From: Capra hircus
Taxonomy: Eukaryota; Chordata; Mammalia; Artiodactyla; Bovidae
Direction of reading: 5' to 3'
Assembly (NCBI RefSeq): GCF_001704415.2
Contig: NC_030836.1
Span: 29,548,001-29,612,000 of the forward strand
DNA length: 64,000 bases
The translations under genes and the position numbers were made by a program. The notes beneath the pieces were generated by a model. It made no database searches. It was not told the DNA's origin and worked only from the letters and a program-made list of their open reading frames with translations. Position 1 is the first letter of the stretch. Each line of letters opens with the position of its first letter. Below are positions 11,856-22,128 of this stretch, one piece after another.

Positions 11856-12548
11856 TCCAGAGAAGAGAAAGGCGTGGAGAAGGGGTGTCTGTGTGGTACA
11901 GAGAAGCTTGGGATCATCTGGATAGCTGGATAGCCGATCACACTCAGGGAAAAATAAGCACATAGCTGATCAGTTTGCACAGACTCCATCGTGCTGTTTA
12001 TTACTGCACCTATGCCATCTATCATAGGGCTTGGTCGCAGTACATACTCAGTAAGTAGTTTTTAATGAATGGGAAAAAAGAATGACTTTATCATTAAGCC
12101 AAACTATTTCATAATTGATAACCCTTATAAGAGATGACAGAACACTTTAACACAGACTATCCCTGAAATGATGAAAAGAGTTGTATTAATGAGGACGAAG
12201 GAGAAGGAAGAAGAGACAAGAAAGGGGCGGGAGGCTCCTTGAGTTTGCATAAATATAAAAATTGGTTGTGGCGCTTGGCCAAGACAAGGCTGGGGACCCC
12301 TTGCCAGGCGGATAGCAGGCTTGGCAGATGTTCGAACAGGAAGGGGGAGGCCGAGCAGCTGTCCAGCGCTTTAAGAGACCACAGATTGAGAAAAAGCACT
12401 GTATACTTCATAGCTGATAGGAAGCAGTGTGGACCCACTGGGGGCAAGAGGTTTTTTTTTTTTTTTTTTTCTGGAATGGCCAGCCAAGAGCTGGATGACA
12501 CCTGGAACTGGGCTCGGATATGAAAGCTGGACTTCATATATACATACA
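11856..12548. other. Unique non-coding sequence with a T-tract
   Basis: No gene is recognised. The minus-strand frame at 12157-12726 (189 codons) translates a T22 tract as a lysine run and has no domain. An ageing-repeat-like string (AGTACATACTCAGTAAGTAG) lies near 12035-12055. Confidence 0.5.
12451..12472 (+). repeat. Poly-T tract
   Basis: An uninterrupted run of about 22 T follows GCAAGAGG. It is not attached to a recognisable SINE or LINE tail on either side, so it is called only as a homopolymer. Confidence 0.85.
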
Positions 12549-13052
12549 CAGCCCTCCATATCTGCAGATTCTGCATCCATGGAGTCAACCAACCACAGAC
12601 TGAAAATGCTAAAAAAGAAAAAAAAATTCTAGAAAGTCCCAATAAAGCAAAACTTGAATTTGGTATTATAAATAATCTGAAGATGATTTTAAAGTATATG
12701 GGAGGATGTGTGCAAATTATATGCAAATACCGCTGCTGCTGCTTAGTTGCTAAGTCACGTCTAACTCTTTGTGACTCTGTGGACTATAGCTCACTAGGCT
12801 CCTCTGTCCATGGGATTTCCTGGGCAAGACTACTGGAGTGGGTTGCCACCTCCTTCTCCAGGGGATCTTTCCAACCCAGGGATAGAATCTGTGTCTCCTG
12901 AGTTGCAGGTGGATTCGTCACCACTGAGCCACCAGGGAAGCCCATATGCAAACACACTCACCGTTTTATATACGGGATTTGAGCATCTATGGCGCTTGGC
13001 ATCTGCAGAGGGTTCTGGAGCCAATCCCCTTATGACACCAAGGATGAATGTA
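12549..13052 (+). mobile_element. Tigger/MER2-like transposon, split by a SINE
   Basis: It starts CAGCCCTCCATATCTGCAGA and continues with GGAGTCAACCAACCACAGAC, TGATTTTAAAGTATATGGGA and ATATGCAAATAC. It resumes after the SINE with TTTTATATACGGGATTTGAG, TTCTGGAGCCAATCCCC and ends near GATGAATGTA. This is the typical order of a non-autonomous mariner/Tigger element about 280 bp long. A shorter copy lies at 672-799. Confidence 0.8.
12731..12943 (-). mobile_element. Bov-tA SINE inserted in the Tigger-like element
   Basis: On the plus strand it reads in reverse: GCTGCTGCTTAGTTGCTAAG, the Bov-A body, then the reversed tRNA-like head CCACTGAGCCACCAGGGAAG. The flanking duplication ATATGCAAAYAC is at 12719-12730 and 12944-12955 (one mismatch). 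The insertion is younger than its host element. Confidence 0.95.
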
Positions 13053-13404
13053 ATTTCCAAATCTTCCTGTGGCTTCTGTACATTCAAGCCCAATGTGAAT
13101 CTGAATGGAAAGGCTTTGGTCTGTAAGCAGGCTGGGAAAGTAAATTATTTGATCTGTAAAAACCCGAGCAGTTTTAGTTAGGATCTGTGATCCTACAGTG
13201 GAAAGCATTGCTCTGCTTCACTGGTGAGTGCAGTGGTGGGTGAAGCATAAACTCCCTAGACATACCTAATGCACATGGGGTCTACCCCAGGAAAACAAAG
13301 TCAATTATACTGGGAGCTAAAACAATTTCAGCATCAACTGATTTAGAGGAGAGCACTTCTGACTTGATTTATTTGGAAAGGCATCTCCACTTATCAACTT
13401 GATT

Positions 13405-13617
13405 TGGCTAGAAGAACTCATGAATGTGCCAGTGATGCTGGGAAAGATTGAGGGCAAGAGGAGACGGTGGCCACAGAGGATGAGAAGGTTGGATGGCATC
13501 ATCAACTCAATGGACATGAGTTTGAGCAAACTCAGGGAGATAGCAATGGACAGAGAAGCCTGGTGTGCTGCAGTTCATGGGGTTGCAAAGAGTCAGACAT
13601 GACTTAGCAACTGAACA
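13405..13617 (+). mobile_element. BovB LINE 3' end (5'-truncated)
   Basis: The sequence matches the terminal part of BovB: GTGATGCTGGGAAAGATTGA, GGTTGGATGGCATCATCAAC, ATGGACATGAGTTTGAGCAA, then CAAAGAGTCAGACATGAC with a short (AACAAC) tail. Only the last 210 bases are present, typical of 5'-truncated LINE insertions. The plus-strand frame across it is the residual ORF2 end. Confidence 0.9.
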
Positions 13618-13799
13618 ACAACTTTGAGCAGGGAGTGAGTGGTTGCACTGTTGTAACAATATCTCTGGGCTCAAGATGGCCTACAGAAATACAGCAGAGA
13701 TGGAAACGCCAAAACATAAAGGTAGTGACATACAGCAGTATGTGATAACAGCCATCATGCACTCACCATTCCCATTTTTTATGCATGAAAAGGCAGAAC

Positions 13800-13960
13800 A
13801 TTACTGTAACAGGCGCTAAACAGTTGCAGCGTCAGGGCTAGATTTCTCCTTAGAGATATGACCCATGTTGCTTATTTCACAGATGACTCGAAGAGGCAAG
13901 ATAACTCAGCCAGAGTCTTAGAGTTGAGATGAAAACCTGGATACCCTTGAATCCTAACTC
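13800..13960 (+). mobile_element. MIR SINE fragment (weak)
   Basis: The string TTATTTCACAGATGACTCGA followed by GAGGCAAGATAACTCAGCC follows the MIR core order. It is strongly diverged. Confidence 0.45.
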
Positions 13961-14581
13961 ATGGCTTTGGCACTCCCACACATGACCTACCATTCATAGG
14001 GAGAGAGAGGGGTATGTATGTGGATGAGAGATAGATGGATAGATACATATTCTCTCGGTAGTGTTCATTTTTAGACACAATTATTCTGTCTTCAGGTTCA
14101 ATATCCCATAGGTACATCAAAAACTCCCCGAAGGACATTTAAACTTTACTGCAGAGTTAGAAACTGTAGAAAATTAAAAATCCCCTGTAGCTATTAAAAT
14201 AGTGTGTCTCGGGAAGAGCTGTGTTACGGGTGACTAATGGAGTTTCACCACCTCCCACCCCCATTATATACAGATGCTGATATAGATATATACGCTGCTG
14301 ATTTCTTAAGCAAGGTGTCCAGTATTTTTATTCCTGGGGAGGGAGCAATTGCTAACTGTTTTTTTCCCCAAAAACTGCATTAAAACTTTCTTTTGTAAGA
14401 AAAATGAGAGAAAAAATCAATAAAGCATGAAAGGACATGAAAAATGCATTCTAACCCATATATATATTTTTTCTAACAGTGCAATTTTTTTTAAAGCTCT
14501 CTGAAAAAAAAAATCAATGTGATTCTCAAGGAAAAATGCAACACACACAACCCTGAATTCAGGAGCAAAGGCACACACAGA

Positions 14582-14588
<7 letters not shown>

Positions 14589-14634
<46 letters not shown>
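14589..14634 (+). repeat. (AC)23 microsatellite
   Basis: An uninterrupted AC array of about 23 units follows an imperfect stretch (14573-14588, ACACACAGACGCACAT). Read on the minus strand, it yields a false poly-Cys/Val frame. Confidence 0.97.
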
Positions 14635-14640
<6 letters not shown>

Positions 14641-15730
14641 CCCTCCAAAAATAATGAAGATCTAAAGATCTGACCTAGTAGTTTGAGGCAAGGATGAAAA
14701 ATGGAATAAGCCTTGGCCACCTTGGGACTGGCAGGTCAAAGGGTGCGTTAAATGTGATGGGGAACAAATTCTGTTTTTGGATAGTTCAGCATATAACCAT
14801 ATTAAAGCTTTTAAGTCGCCCAACTCAGTGAAATTACTCTCCAGGGACCAAGTGTTCCCCTGTGGACCTCACTGCACTTCTTTTTTTTCTCCCATAAAGA
14901 GTAAAACAGCACAGCAAAGAAGGCGAAACATCCTTTTCAGGGCTCAGGTGAAAAGTAAAGGGGAAAAAGACTGAGGGTTAAATGCAATATTGAAGATGAT
15001 GTCTCTTAATCAGCGTATCTTTCTTTCTTGCAGCTAAGCAATCTTTGTCAATTACAGGGCATTACTCTGCAGGCCAACTGGCAATTACAATGGCATCTTT
15101 CTTCTCATCAGTGACAGCCAAAGGAGACAGTATTCTGAGTCCGGCTAAATGTAAAGTGGGAAAGTGGAGCTCATTTCAGAGGTAATGTAGAGGGAACCTA
15201 TAACCAGGATGCAGATGCTCCATGCAGCTGTTATGCAAAGAAGCCCCTGCTCAAAGAGCTGACGTGTTTATTTAGACTGGTGCTAAAGCCGAGTTAATGC
15301 CAATTTCCAGAGAGGATTAATATACACTAATGTGGAATTATTGAACTGTTATACACATCTGGAAATGCGTGTTTTTAACTGTTTCTTTTTTGTGGCTGCC
15401 AGCTGCACTGGAGAAGCAGCTGATACAGTTGCAGTTGCTTTTAAGACCCAGCTGAATAGACGTCATGCTGTTGGGATGACTATAGGCCCTTCTGATCAAG
15501 ACCATGGCCCTCACCCGCTTCTGATCCTTTCACTGCTCCTCTTCATCTTTGTCTGAATGCCAGTGTCCCACCTTCCTTTTCAAGATCAGGCTGCAATCTT
15601 TCCCATTGCTTCCCAGCTTGCTCACTGTTAAACCTCTTACCATGCAGCCGTGAGTGATCCCAAAAAGGATAACAGCCAGAGAATCAAAAGCCTTTGGATT
15701 TCACCTAGAATTTTGTGGTTCATTCACTTA
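14635..15730. other. Repeat-poor AT-rich sequence; candidate conserved block 14990-15350
   Basis: No gene, SINE or LINE is seen. The part 14990-15350 has several homeodomain-type TAAT or CAATTA cores (TCTTAATCAGCG, GTCAATTACAGG, GGCAATTACAATGG, GGATTAATATACACTAATG). This suggests non-coding conservation, but I cannot align it here. Confidence 0.4.
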
Positions 15731-15819
15731 ACGTCGGTACAGCAGGAGATGCCGGTTAGATTCCTGGGTCAGGAAGTTCTCCTGGAGAAGGGATAGGCTA
15801 CCCAGTCCAGTATTCTTGG
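15731..15819 (+). mobile_element. Bov-tA SINE, truncated
   Basis: It contains the tRNA B-box-like part and linker (TTAGATTCCTGGGTCAGGAA, GTTCTCCTGGAGAAGGGATA) and the start of the Bov-A body (CCAGTCCAGTATTCTTGGG). It stops where a second Bov-tA begins, so it may have been cut by that later insertion. Confidence 0.8.
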
Positions 15820-16020
15820 GTTTCCTTGGTGGCTGAGATGATAAAGAATCTCCGCCTGCAATGCGGGAGACCTGGGCTTGATCCCTGGGTTTAGAAGATC
15901 CTCTGGAGGAGGGCATCCCACTCTAGTATTCTTGCCTGGAGAATCCCATGGATAGAGGAGCCTGGCAGCTACAGTCCATGGGGTTGCAAAAAGTCAGACA
16001 CGATTGTGCAACTAAGCACA
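15820..16020 (+). mobile_element. Bov-tA SINE
   Basis: Full copy: TTTCCTTGGTGGCTGAGATG head, CTGCAATGCGGGAGACCTGG, the Bov-A body and GTCAGACACGATTGTGCAAC, followed by a short AGCAC repeat tail. It directly abuts the truncated copy before it, in the same orientation. Confidence 0.92.
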
Positions 16021-18511
16021 GCACAGCACAGGACCAGCTGGGTCATCCGAGAGAATAATCCTTTGGCAAAGAGACCACTTAGATTCATGATAAAGGTCAT
16101 GTCAAGGACTCAACTGATCTCATGACCCAGAAGTATCTCTCTCCAGAGACCTACACCGCCATGTCCCTTACGGAGTGGCTGACCCATCTCAGAAAAGAGC
16201 ATTGCCCCCACGCCCCATCTCAGTTGTTCAAGGAGGAAGCTGCAGTATTTATCAGGAAGCATCATGCCCAAGGAGACCCCTCAAGTAGGAAGCTAAAGGT
16301 CATCCAGCCCACCCTCTCCTCTTTGTCCTTTCTCTGCACCTATCCTTTCTTGAATGCAGGCTAATCTAGACCTCCACATGATCACTGAGCATCCTAGAAA
16401 AGTTTTACCTATTTGATCTTGGCTGCAGCTGTAAGGATTTGTCTCTCCATAATTACAAAGCACATGCCAATCAAAGTGCCCTACCCGTATCAGCCATAAA
16501 TGCAATTTACCTTTTGAGATTCTGTTGGAGGCTTTTGACAACTATGTGGTTCAACCCATCCCTTCCCCCTCCCACCTTTGCTCCCTGAATTTCCAGTCGT
16601 TCAGACAGATCCCACTGAGTGAACATCAGTCAAACTGTCCCTTCGTCTCCAGTTTCCAAGTACCCTGCAATCATTTGTGCTTTCCTCCAGAACATACCTC
16701 TTTCAGCGCCACATCAGAAGAGCTCTTTAAACGCTAACAAGAACCAATATTTTAGATTCTACTGCTCGGCGCTTCAGCTCAAGTCACTTTATTGTAAAAT
16801 TAGATGTCATTGTGAAAAGCATGGATATAAATATAAGAGCAAAAGGCCCTTTTCTTAATGCAGAAACCAAGGTAACAATATCCTATTTTTTCCTTGTCGT
16901 CAAAAAGTTCTTTCTTTTGATAGCTCAGCCAATATAATGTGTTGCATATTTACACTTGGCATTAAATAACTATTATGCAAAAGTACTCCACAGTAATATC
17001 TAAGTGTATTTATGGAAAGCTAAATTATATTGCCAAGTTTATTTTAGACCAAGGAAGCCCCTGGGAAGGGATCTTGTGTATTTTAAAGAGTAAATGTAAA
17101 CTATTAAATAGAGAGAGCCTTTGTGGAATGTAACACATTCTACCTAGGTAAATCACAGAGCAATTACACAGTAAACTTTTCTTTGATGAAGCACTGAAGT
17201 GATGACATGTAATTACTTTTCCAACGCTGCACCGTGTGTTTATCAAAATGTTAATGCAAGCATAATAACAGGCTGTATGTTTGCGCCGAGAATGTCAGAG
17301 CCATCCAGCTGTCAATCACATCTGAAAATAAAATCGCAAATAGGCAGGCAGCTTGAGAGCAGGAGTGACAGCCAATACTCACTCAGCTGACAAGTCCTTT
17401 GCTCCTCCACCAATCACAGTGTCAGCGTAATGTACCTAATGGGAGTGTATCTTTGATTAGCCGGAATGGGTCCAAGTGGCATAAATGGCTGAACTCCGTG
17501 TGCGGCTGCCTCTCGCTTCTCATGTTCTGCTAATGGGGCCGCACTCAGGTGCCAGCCGATCCCATTACTTTTCTCCGAGCTCTTCCAGATCAGTGCCCTT
17601 GTCAAAGAGCTGCAGAGCCCATGAACAGGCTGGCATGACGCACCCCCAATTCAGACCTGGCTTCCTGGCCAAGGAGCCTGGTTCTGAACCAACCCTACTG
17701 TGCTTTCCTCGGTCATGGCGCCTGAGACAGAAGGTCCTAGGTTAGGACCTATCTCAGCAATTGGCTGAGCTGGTTTTCCTTAAAGCTCTTAATGCAACTT
17801 AAAAAAAAAAAAAAGTGCCTGGTTTTGAAAAACAAGTGTCAAAATGTCTGGGAAGGCATGGATGAACTAAAAGTAGGGTGAGCTAAGTAAGCAGTGCTTG
17901 GAGCATGGAGGATCCCCCCAGGAACTTTCCTAGGGTGCAAGGGTGGGCAGGGGCAGGTGCTAAATCGGCCCCCGATAAGGTCATATTCCATAACATTTCT
18001 TTGTACTCTGGAACATCTGGGAAATGAGCACTCTAGTCCTGGAAACTTCGTGCTCACCCTGACGCATGTCCTCTTGACATTCTCTGAGAACACTATTCAC
18101 TGAAGGATCCTTTCAAATGTATCTAAAAATTGCCAGCCACTTGTTAAAGTAGGAGCAGGTGCACGCATCACCTTTGTCTCCTTGAGATCAGGAACTGCAG
18201 GCCTCCGGCTCAGTAGGGGGCATTTTTGAATTTCATCCTGCTAAAGCAATGTGGGGCGGTCTGGTGGGCATAAATCTAACCCCACAGTTAGAGCATCGCT
18301 CACTTCCCTGGTCAGCTGAATTCAGCACACAAATCATACCTGTGTATTTCCATTTTGCTGTTACAAAATGCTGGGCCGGCTTGTCCACCCTGCCCTTTCG
18401 TGTGTGTGTGTGATTGTAATCAGGGGAAAGAGACACTGAAGGATGCAGGCAGAAAGAAGGCCCTAAACTCTCTCCTTGCCAGCAATCTCTTTTTTACTGT
18501 TTACATTTCTT
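16021..18511. other. Repeat-poor sequence; candidate conserved block 16880-17640
   Basis: Apart from a possible old MIR trace near 16270-16330 and an A15 run at 17800-17814, there is no repeat and no gene. The stretch 16880-17640 is AT-rich in its first half and carries a perfect PBX/MEIS-type site (CTGTCAATCA, 17309-17318), a CCAATCA box (17408-17416) and CTTTGATTA (17451-17459). These are typical of vertebrate developmental enhancers, but motif presence alone is weak evidence. Confidence 0.4.
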
Positions 18512-18897
18512 TAACTTTTTTTTTTATATTGGAGGATAATTGCTTTCCAATACGGTGTTGGATTCTGCCATACCTCAACAGTAATCAGCTATAGGTATAC
18601 ATATGTCTCCTCCCTCCTGAACCTCCCTCCCACCCCCCACCCCATCCCACCCCTCTAGGCTGTCACAGAGCCCAGGTCTGAGCTCCCTGCATCATACAGC
18701 GAATTTCTATGGGCTCTCTATTTTATATATGGTATTATGCATGTTTCCATGCTGCTGTCTCAATTCATCCCACCTGCTCCTTCCCTCACTATGTCCACAA
18801 GTGTCTTCTCTATGTCTGTGTCTCCATTGTTGCCCTGCAAATAGGCTTGCCTGTACCATCTTTCTAGATTGCATATATATGTGTTGATAAACAATAT
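18512..18897 (-). mobile_element. Ruminant L1 3' UTR fragment
   Basis: Read on the minus strand it shows the ordered 3' UTR landmarks of ruminant L1: TGCAATCTAGAAAGATGGTA, GGGCAACAATGGAGACACAG, GGGATGAATTGAGACAGCAG, then a G-rich tract, a TATACCTATAGCTGATTACT block and an A-rich end. No ORF2 is retained. Confidence 0.85.
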
Positions 18898-20055
18898 TTG
18901 TTCTTAGTTCCATTATTTTTCATGCTTTCTGGTGATGCCAACACTGTTGCAATGACAAGAGCCATCCTGGACGTTCCTGGTGGCTCCAGTGCAGTGAACA
19001 GCTGATTCTGTACCCGCTTCCGTGACTCCCTGAGTAATGGAAAATTTCCTATCACATGCCTGGATTAATGGATGCATTTTGAGTGGCAGGTTTCCAGTGT
19101 TACAGAAACTTTAAAAGTCACTCAAACTAAGAAACGTATGGAGACCCTAGGTTCAGGGACCATGGCTGCAGAGGCCCTCACCCCTCTGTATATGATCTGT
19201 TGGGAGTTGGATGATTATGCAGGAGAGACAGGAAGTGGGAACTTAGAGAGACCTGGAAGGTCTGCCCACTGAGCCCCATCTCCTAACACCCCACTCAGCA
19301 TATATGGCTCCCCGTTACAGCAAGTGTCATTTAGTTAAAAGTAATACATCTTCTCTTGTCTAAGCCAAAGTCCTTAGGGTTTGTTACTTTACTTTGTTCT
19401 TTTCTTCCAAACAGGGACTGAGTCAGATACTGAGTCTGGGGCCTCACTTCTCGGCAGTTGAGGAGGAGACAAGAGAAACATCAAGTGTTGGAAAGAGTCA
19501 TGGAGAAGCCTGCAGTAGTTAAGGGGAAGACGAGGCAATGTGGAAAGGCAACCCAGGCCACCAGGGTGGTGAGAGGCCTCTCCAAACAGCATAGCATGTA
19601 AAGGCCTCGGAGATCTGTTCCCATCAGGTGCTTCCATCGCTTCCTGCCACCGCCCTCCCCTGCAGCTCCGCCTCGCCGTTTCCTATGCACACACGACCCT
19701 GCACTGGTTCCTAAGTGCCTGGTCACCATCACGGTTTCTGTGACGCTGCTTATGCTGGCACCTTGGCATGGCCTTTACTCATCTCCACCCCTCGAAAAAA
19801 CTCTATCACTTGTCAAGCTTCATGAAAGGTATTTTTGTGGCAAAGAATTCATTGCTGTCCCCTTAGCACATACATACACCTCTTTGAGCGTTCACATCCC
19901 TACAAAGTTTTCTTAATACCATATCACACTATGGAAATCTCATGGGTAAGCATGAGGACCCAAACTCAGGTTTGGAATTCCAGAGCTGAACACAAGTTGG
20001 CTTATGGATTTGTAAAGGGTGCCTTGAAAAGCATATTGATTGAATTTATGATCCA
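18898..20055. other. Unique non-coding sequence
   Basis: No gene is recognised. The frames at 19072-19272, 19389-19637 and 19481-19732 have no recognisable features. A TTCCTGGTGGCTCCAGTGC string at 18973-18991 weakly resembles a degraded SINE head. Confidence 0.45.
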
Positions 20056-20324
20056 ATATTAGAAAGCAGATGGGCTACCCAGTGGCTCAGTGATACAGAA
20101 CCCTCCTGCAATGCAGGAGACGCAGGAAATGTGGGTTCAACCCCTGGAGAGGGAAGAAGGCAATGGCAACCCATTGCCATTGCCTGGCAGGAGGGCAATG
20201 GCAACCCACTCCACTATCCTTGCCTGGAGAATCCCATGGAGAGAAGAACCTTGTAGGCTAAAGTCCATAGGGGAGCAAAGAGCTGGACACGACTGAAGCA
20301 GCGGAGCACACATATTAGAAAGCA
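20056..20324 (+). mobile_element. Bov-tA SINE with a perfect 13 bp target duplication
   Basis: The element proper is 20069-20311, flanked by identical ATATTAGAAAGCA at 20056-20068 and 20312-20324. The tRNA head (CCCAGTGGCTCAGTGATACA) and Bov-A body are clear. Between them, 20159-20208 holds a local rearrangement in which GGCAATGGCAACCCA occurs twice, with an inverted copy between. Confidence 0.96.
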
Positions 20325-20629
20325 CGCTGGGTGAAAGAAGGGCCATTATATATTTATTCAGAGTCAAAACTGGAACTGAGCGGAGAAGATGGAGGCTTTT
20401 GAAGCAGTACAAAGAACTTTCTGATCGCTAGAGCCAATTCAGTTTGGAAGTCTCTTGAAGCTGTGAGCGCCCTCCCTCTGCAAATATTAAAGAGGAGGAC
20501 GTGTAATCTCCTTGGGAGATGGCACACATGACCTCAGTGATCCTCATGACACATGTTGACCTTAAGATCCTGTGAAGCATCAGGTGTGTATAGAGGAACA
20601 AATAATTGTTCAGGTCTACTAGTTTAAAA

Positions 20630-20897
20630 AATTTTCTCTCTCAAATCATTGAAACATGTATATTACCATCTGTGAAATAGATCACCAGGCCGAGTTCGAT
20701 GCATGAAACAGGGCACTCAAAGCCGGTGCACTGGGATAACCCTGAGGGATGGGGTGGGGAGGGAGGTGGGAGGGGGGTTCAGGATGGGGATACATGTACA
20801 CCCATGGCTGATTCCTGTCAATGTATGGCAAAACCCACTACAATATTGTAAAAGTAATTAGCCTCTAATTAAAATAATTAATTTAAAAAATTATCAG
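20630..20897 (+). mobile_element. Ruminant L1 3' end
   Basis: Ordered landmarks: GAAACATGTATATTACCATC, GAGTTCGATGCATGAAACAG, GGTGCACTGGGATAACCC, a G-rich tract (20746-20777), GGATACATGTACACCCATGG, CAAAACCCACTACAATATTG and an A/T-rich end (TTAAAATAATTAATTTAAAA). It is 5'-truncated and has no coding sequence. Confidence 0.9.
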
Positions 20898-21474
20898 AAA
20901 ACAAATACTGTATATTAACCCATATATATGGAATCTGAAAAAATTAGCATACATGATCTTATTTACAAAGCAGAACTGAGAACAACATACAGATTCCAAG
21001 GGTGAAAGGCAGGGATGGGATGCACTGGGATACTGGGATTGACATATATCCTCTATTGATATTATGTATTAAAAAGATAACTATTGACAACCTGGATTTC
21101 CCTGGTGGCTCAGTGGTAAAGAATCCATCTGCCAGCACAGAAGACTTGGGTTCGATCCCTGGGTTGAGAAGATTCCTTGGAGAAGGAAATGGCAACCCAC
21201 TCCAGTACTCTTGCCTGGAAAATGCCATGGACAGAGGAGCCTGGTGGGCTACAGTCCACGGTGTCTCAGAGAGTCGGACATGACTGAGCAACTGAACAAA
21301 TAAAGAACCTACTGTAGAGCCCAGGGAATTCTACTCAGTGCTCTGCGGTGACCTAAATGGGGATGGAATCCAAAACAGGGGGAGATAGGAATACATATGG
21401 CTGATTCACTTTGCTGTACAGTAGAAACCAGCACAACATTGTAAAGCAACTAAACTCCAATTTTTTTTTTTTTT
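20898..21474 (+). mobile_element. Second L1 3' UTR, split by a SINE
   Basis: It begins immediately after the previous L1 end: CCATATATATGGAATCTGAA, CATGATCTTATTTACAAAGC, GAACAACATACAGATTCCAA. It continues after the SINE with AGAACCTACTGTAGAGCCCA, ATATGGCTGATTCACTTTGC, CACAACATTGTAAAGCAACT and ends before a T15 run. It is a different subfamily stretch from the L1 at 20630. Confidence 0.88.
21095..21296 (+). mobile_element. Bov-tA SINE inserted in an L1 3' UTR
   Basis: The head GATTTCCCTGGTGGCTCAGT, the linker GGGTTCGATCCCTGGGTTGA and a complete Bov-A body ending GAGTCGGACATGACTGAGCA are present. It splits an L1 landmark around 21080-21310. I could not settle the target duplication. Confidence 0.94.
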
Positions 21475-21523
21475 TCAAAAGTTCCCTAGTAGTGCTCGGT
21501 TCTCAGCATATATAAGACTCCCT

Positions 21524-21640
21524 CGTAAAGCTTGTTAATATCCTGGGCTCCACTCCCAGAAATCCTGTTCAGTAATGTGGAGGCGGTCACTGGGAATTTG
21601 CATTTTAAACAATCTCTGTGGATGATTTTGTTGGAAGTAG
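21524..21640 (+). mobile_element. MER5A-like hAT element fragment
   Basis: The order GCTTGTTAATATCCTGGGCT, CCACTCCCAGAAATCCTGTT, CAGTAATGTGGAGG, ACTGGGAATTTGCATTTTAA matches the middle of MER5A. A fuller copy lies at 60834-61020 in the opposite orientation. Confidence 0.7.
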
Positions 21641-21650
21641 TTCTGGGCTG

Positions 21651-21872
21651 GGCTTTCCAGGTGGCGCCAGTGGTAAAGAATCAGCCTGCCAATGCAGGAG
21701 ACATAAGAGACAGGGGTTCTATCCCTGGATCAGGAAAATCCTCTGGAGGAGGGCATCCCATCCACTGGTGAATCTTGCCTGGTGAATCCCATGGACAGAG
21801 GAGCCTGGCGGGCTACAGTCCATGGGGTCACAAAGAGTCAGATATGACTGAAGAGACTTAGCACGCACGCAT
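21651..21872 (+). mobile_element. Bov-tA SINE
   Basis: The head GCTTTCCAGGTGGCGCCAGT, the linker GGGGTTCTATCCCTGGATCA and a Bov-A body with a small expansion around TCCCATCCACTGGTGAATC are visible. It ends CAAAGAGTCAGATATGACTG, followed by GCACGCACGCATGCATGCAC, a short alternating tail. Confidence 0.92.
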
Positions 21873-21970
21873 GCATGCACACAGCTCTAGACTATTACTG
21901 GAGAAACACTGTTTTAGAAAGTGCCAATCAATAGACCAGAGACCATGTTACTGGACACATTTCTCTCTTT

Positions 21971-22128
21971 TTCTTTTCTTTTAAAATATTTATTTGGCTA
22001 TACCAGATCTTAGTTGCAGCATGTGAACCCTCAGTTGGAGCAGGTGGGATCTAGTTCCCTGGCCAGGGATCAAATCCGACCCCCCTGCATTAGGAGTATG
22101 GAGTCCGACTTACCAGGGAAGTCCCAAC
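21971..22128 (-). mobile_element. CHR-type tRNA SINE
   Basis: Read in reverse it is the cetartiodactyl tRNA-Glu-derived SINE without a Bov-A body: TTTGGCTATACCAGATCTTA, AGTTCCCTGGCCAGGGATCA, CCCCCCTGCATTAGGAGTAT, TTACCAGGGAAGTCCC. An imperfect 12 bp duplication (TTCTCTCTTT core) flanks it at 21959-21970 and 22129-22140. Confidence 0.88.

Noticed and set aside
12157..12726. 189-codon minus-strand frame with a lysine run
   Set aside because: The lysine run is the T22 tract, and the frame starts inside a Tigger-like element. No family resemblance.
14589..14634. AC microsatellite considered as a functional Z-DNA element
   Set aside because: The sequence shows only an ordinary microsatellite, and nothing nearby points to a promoter.
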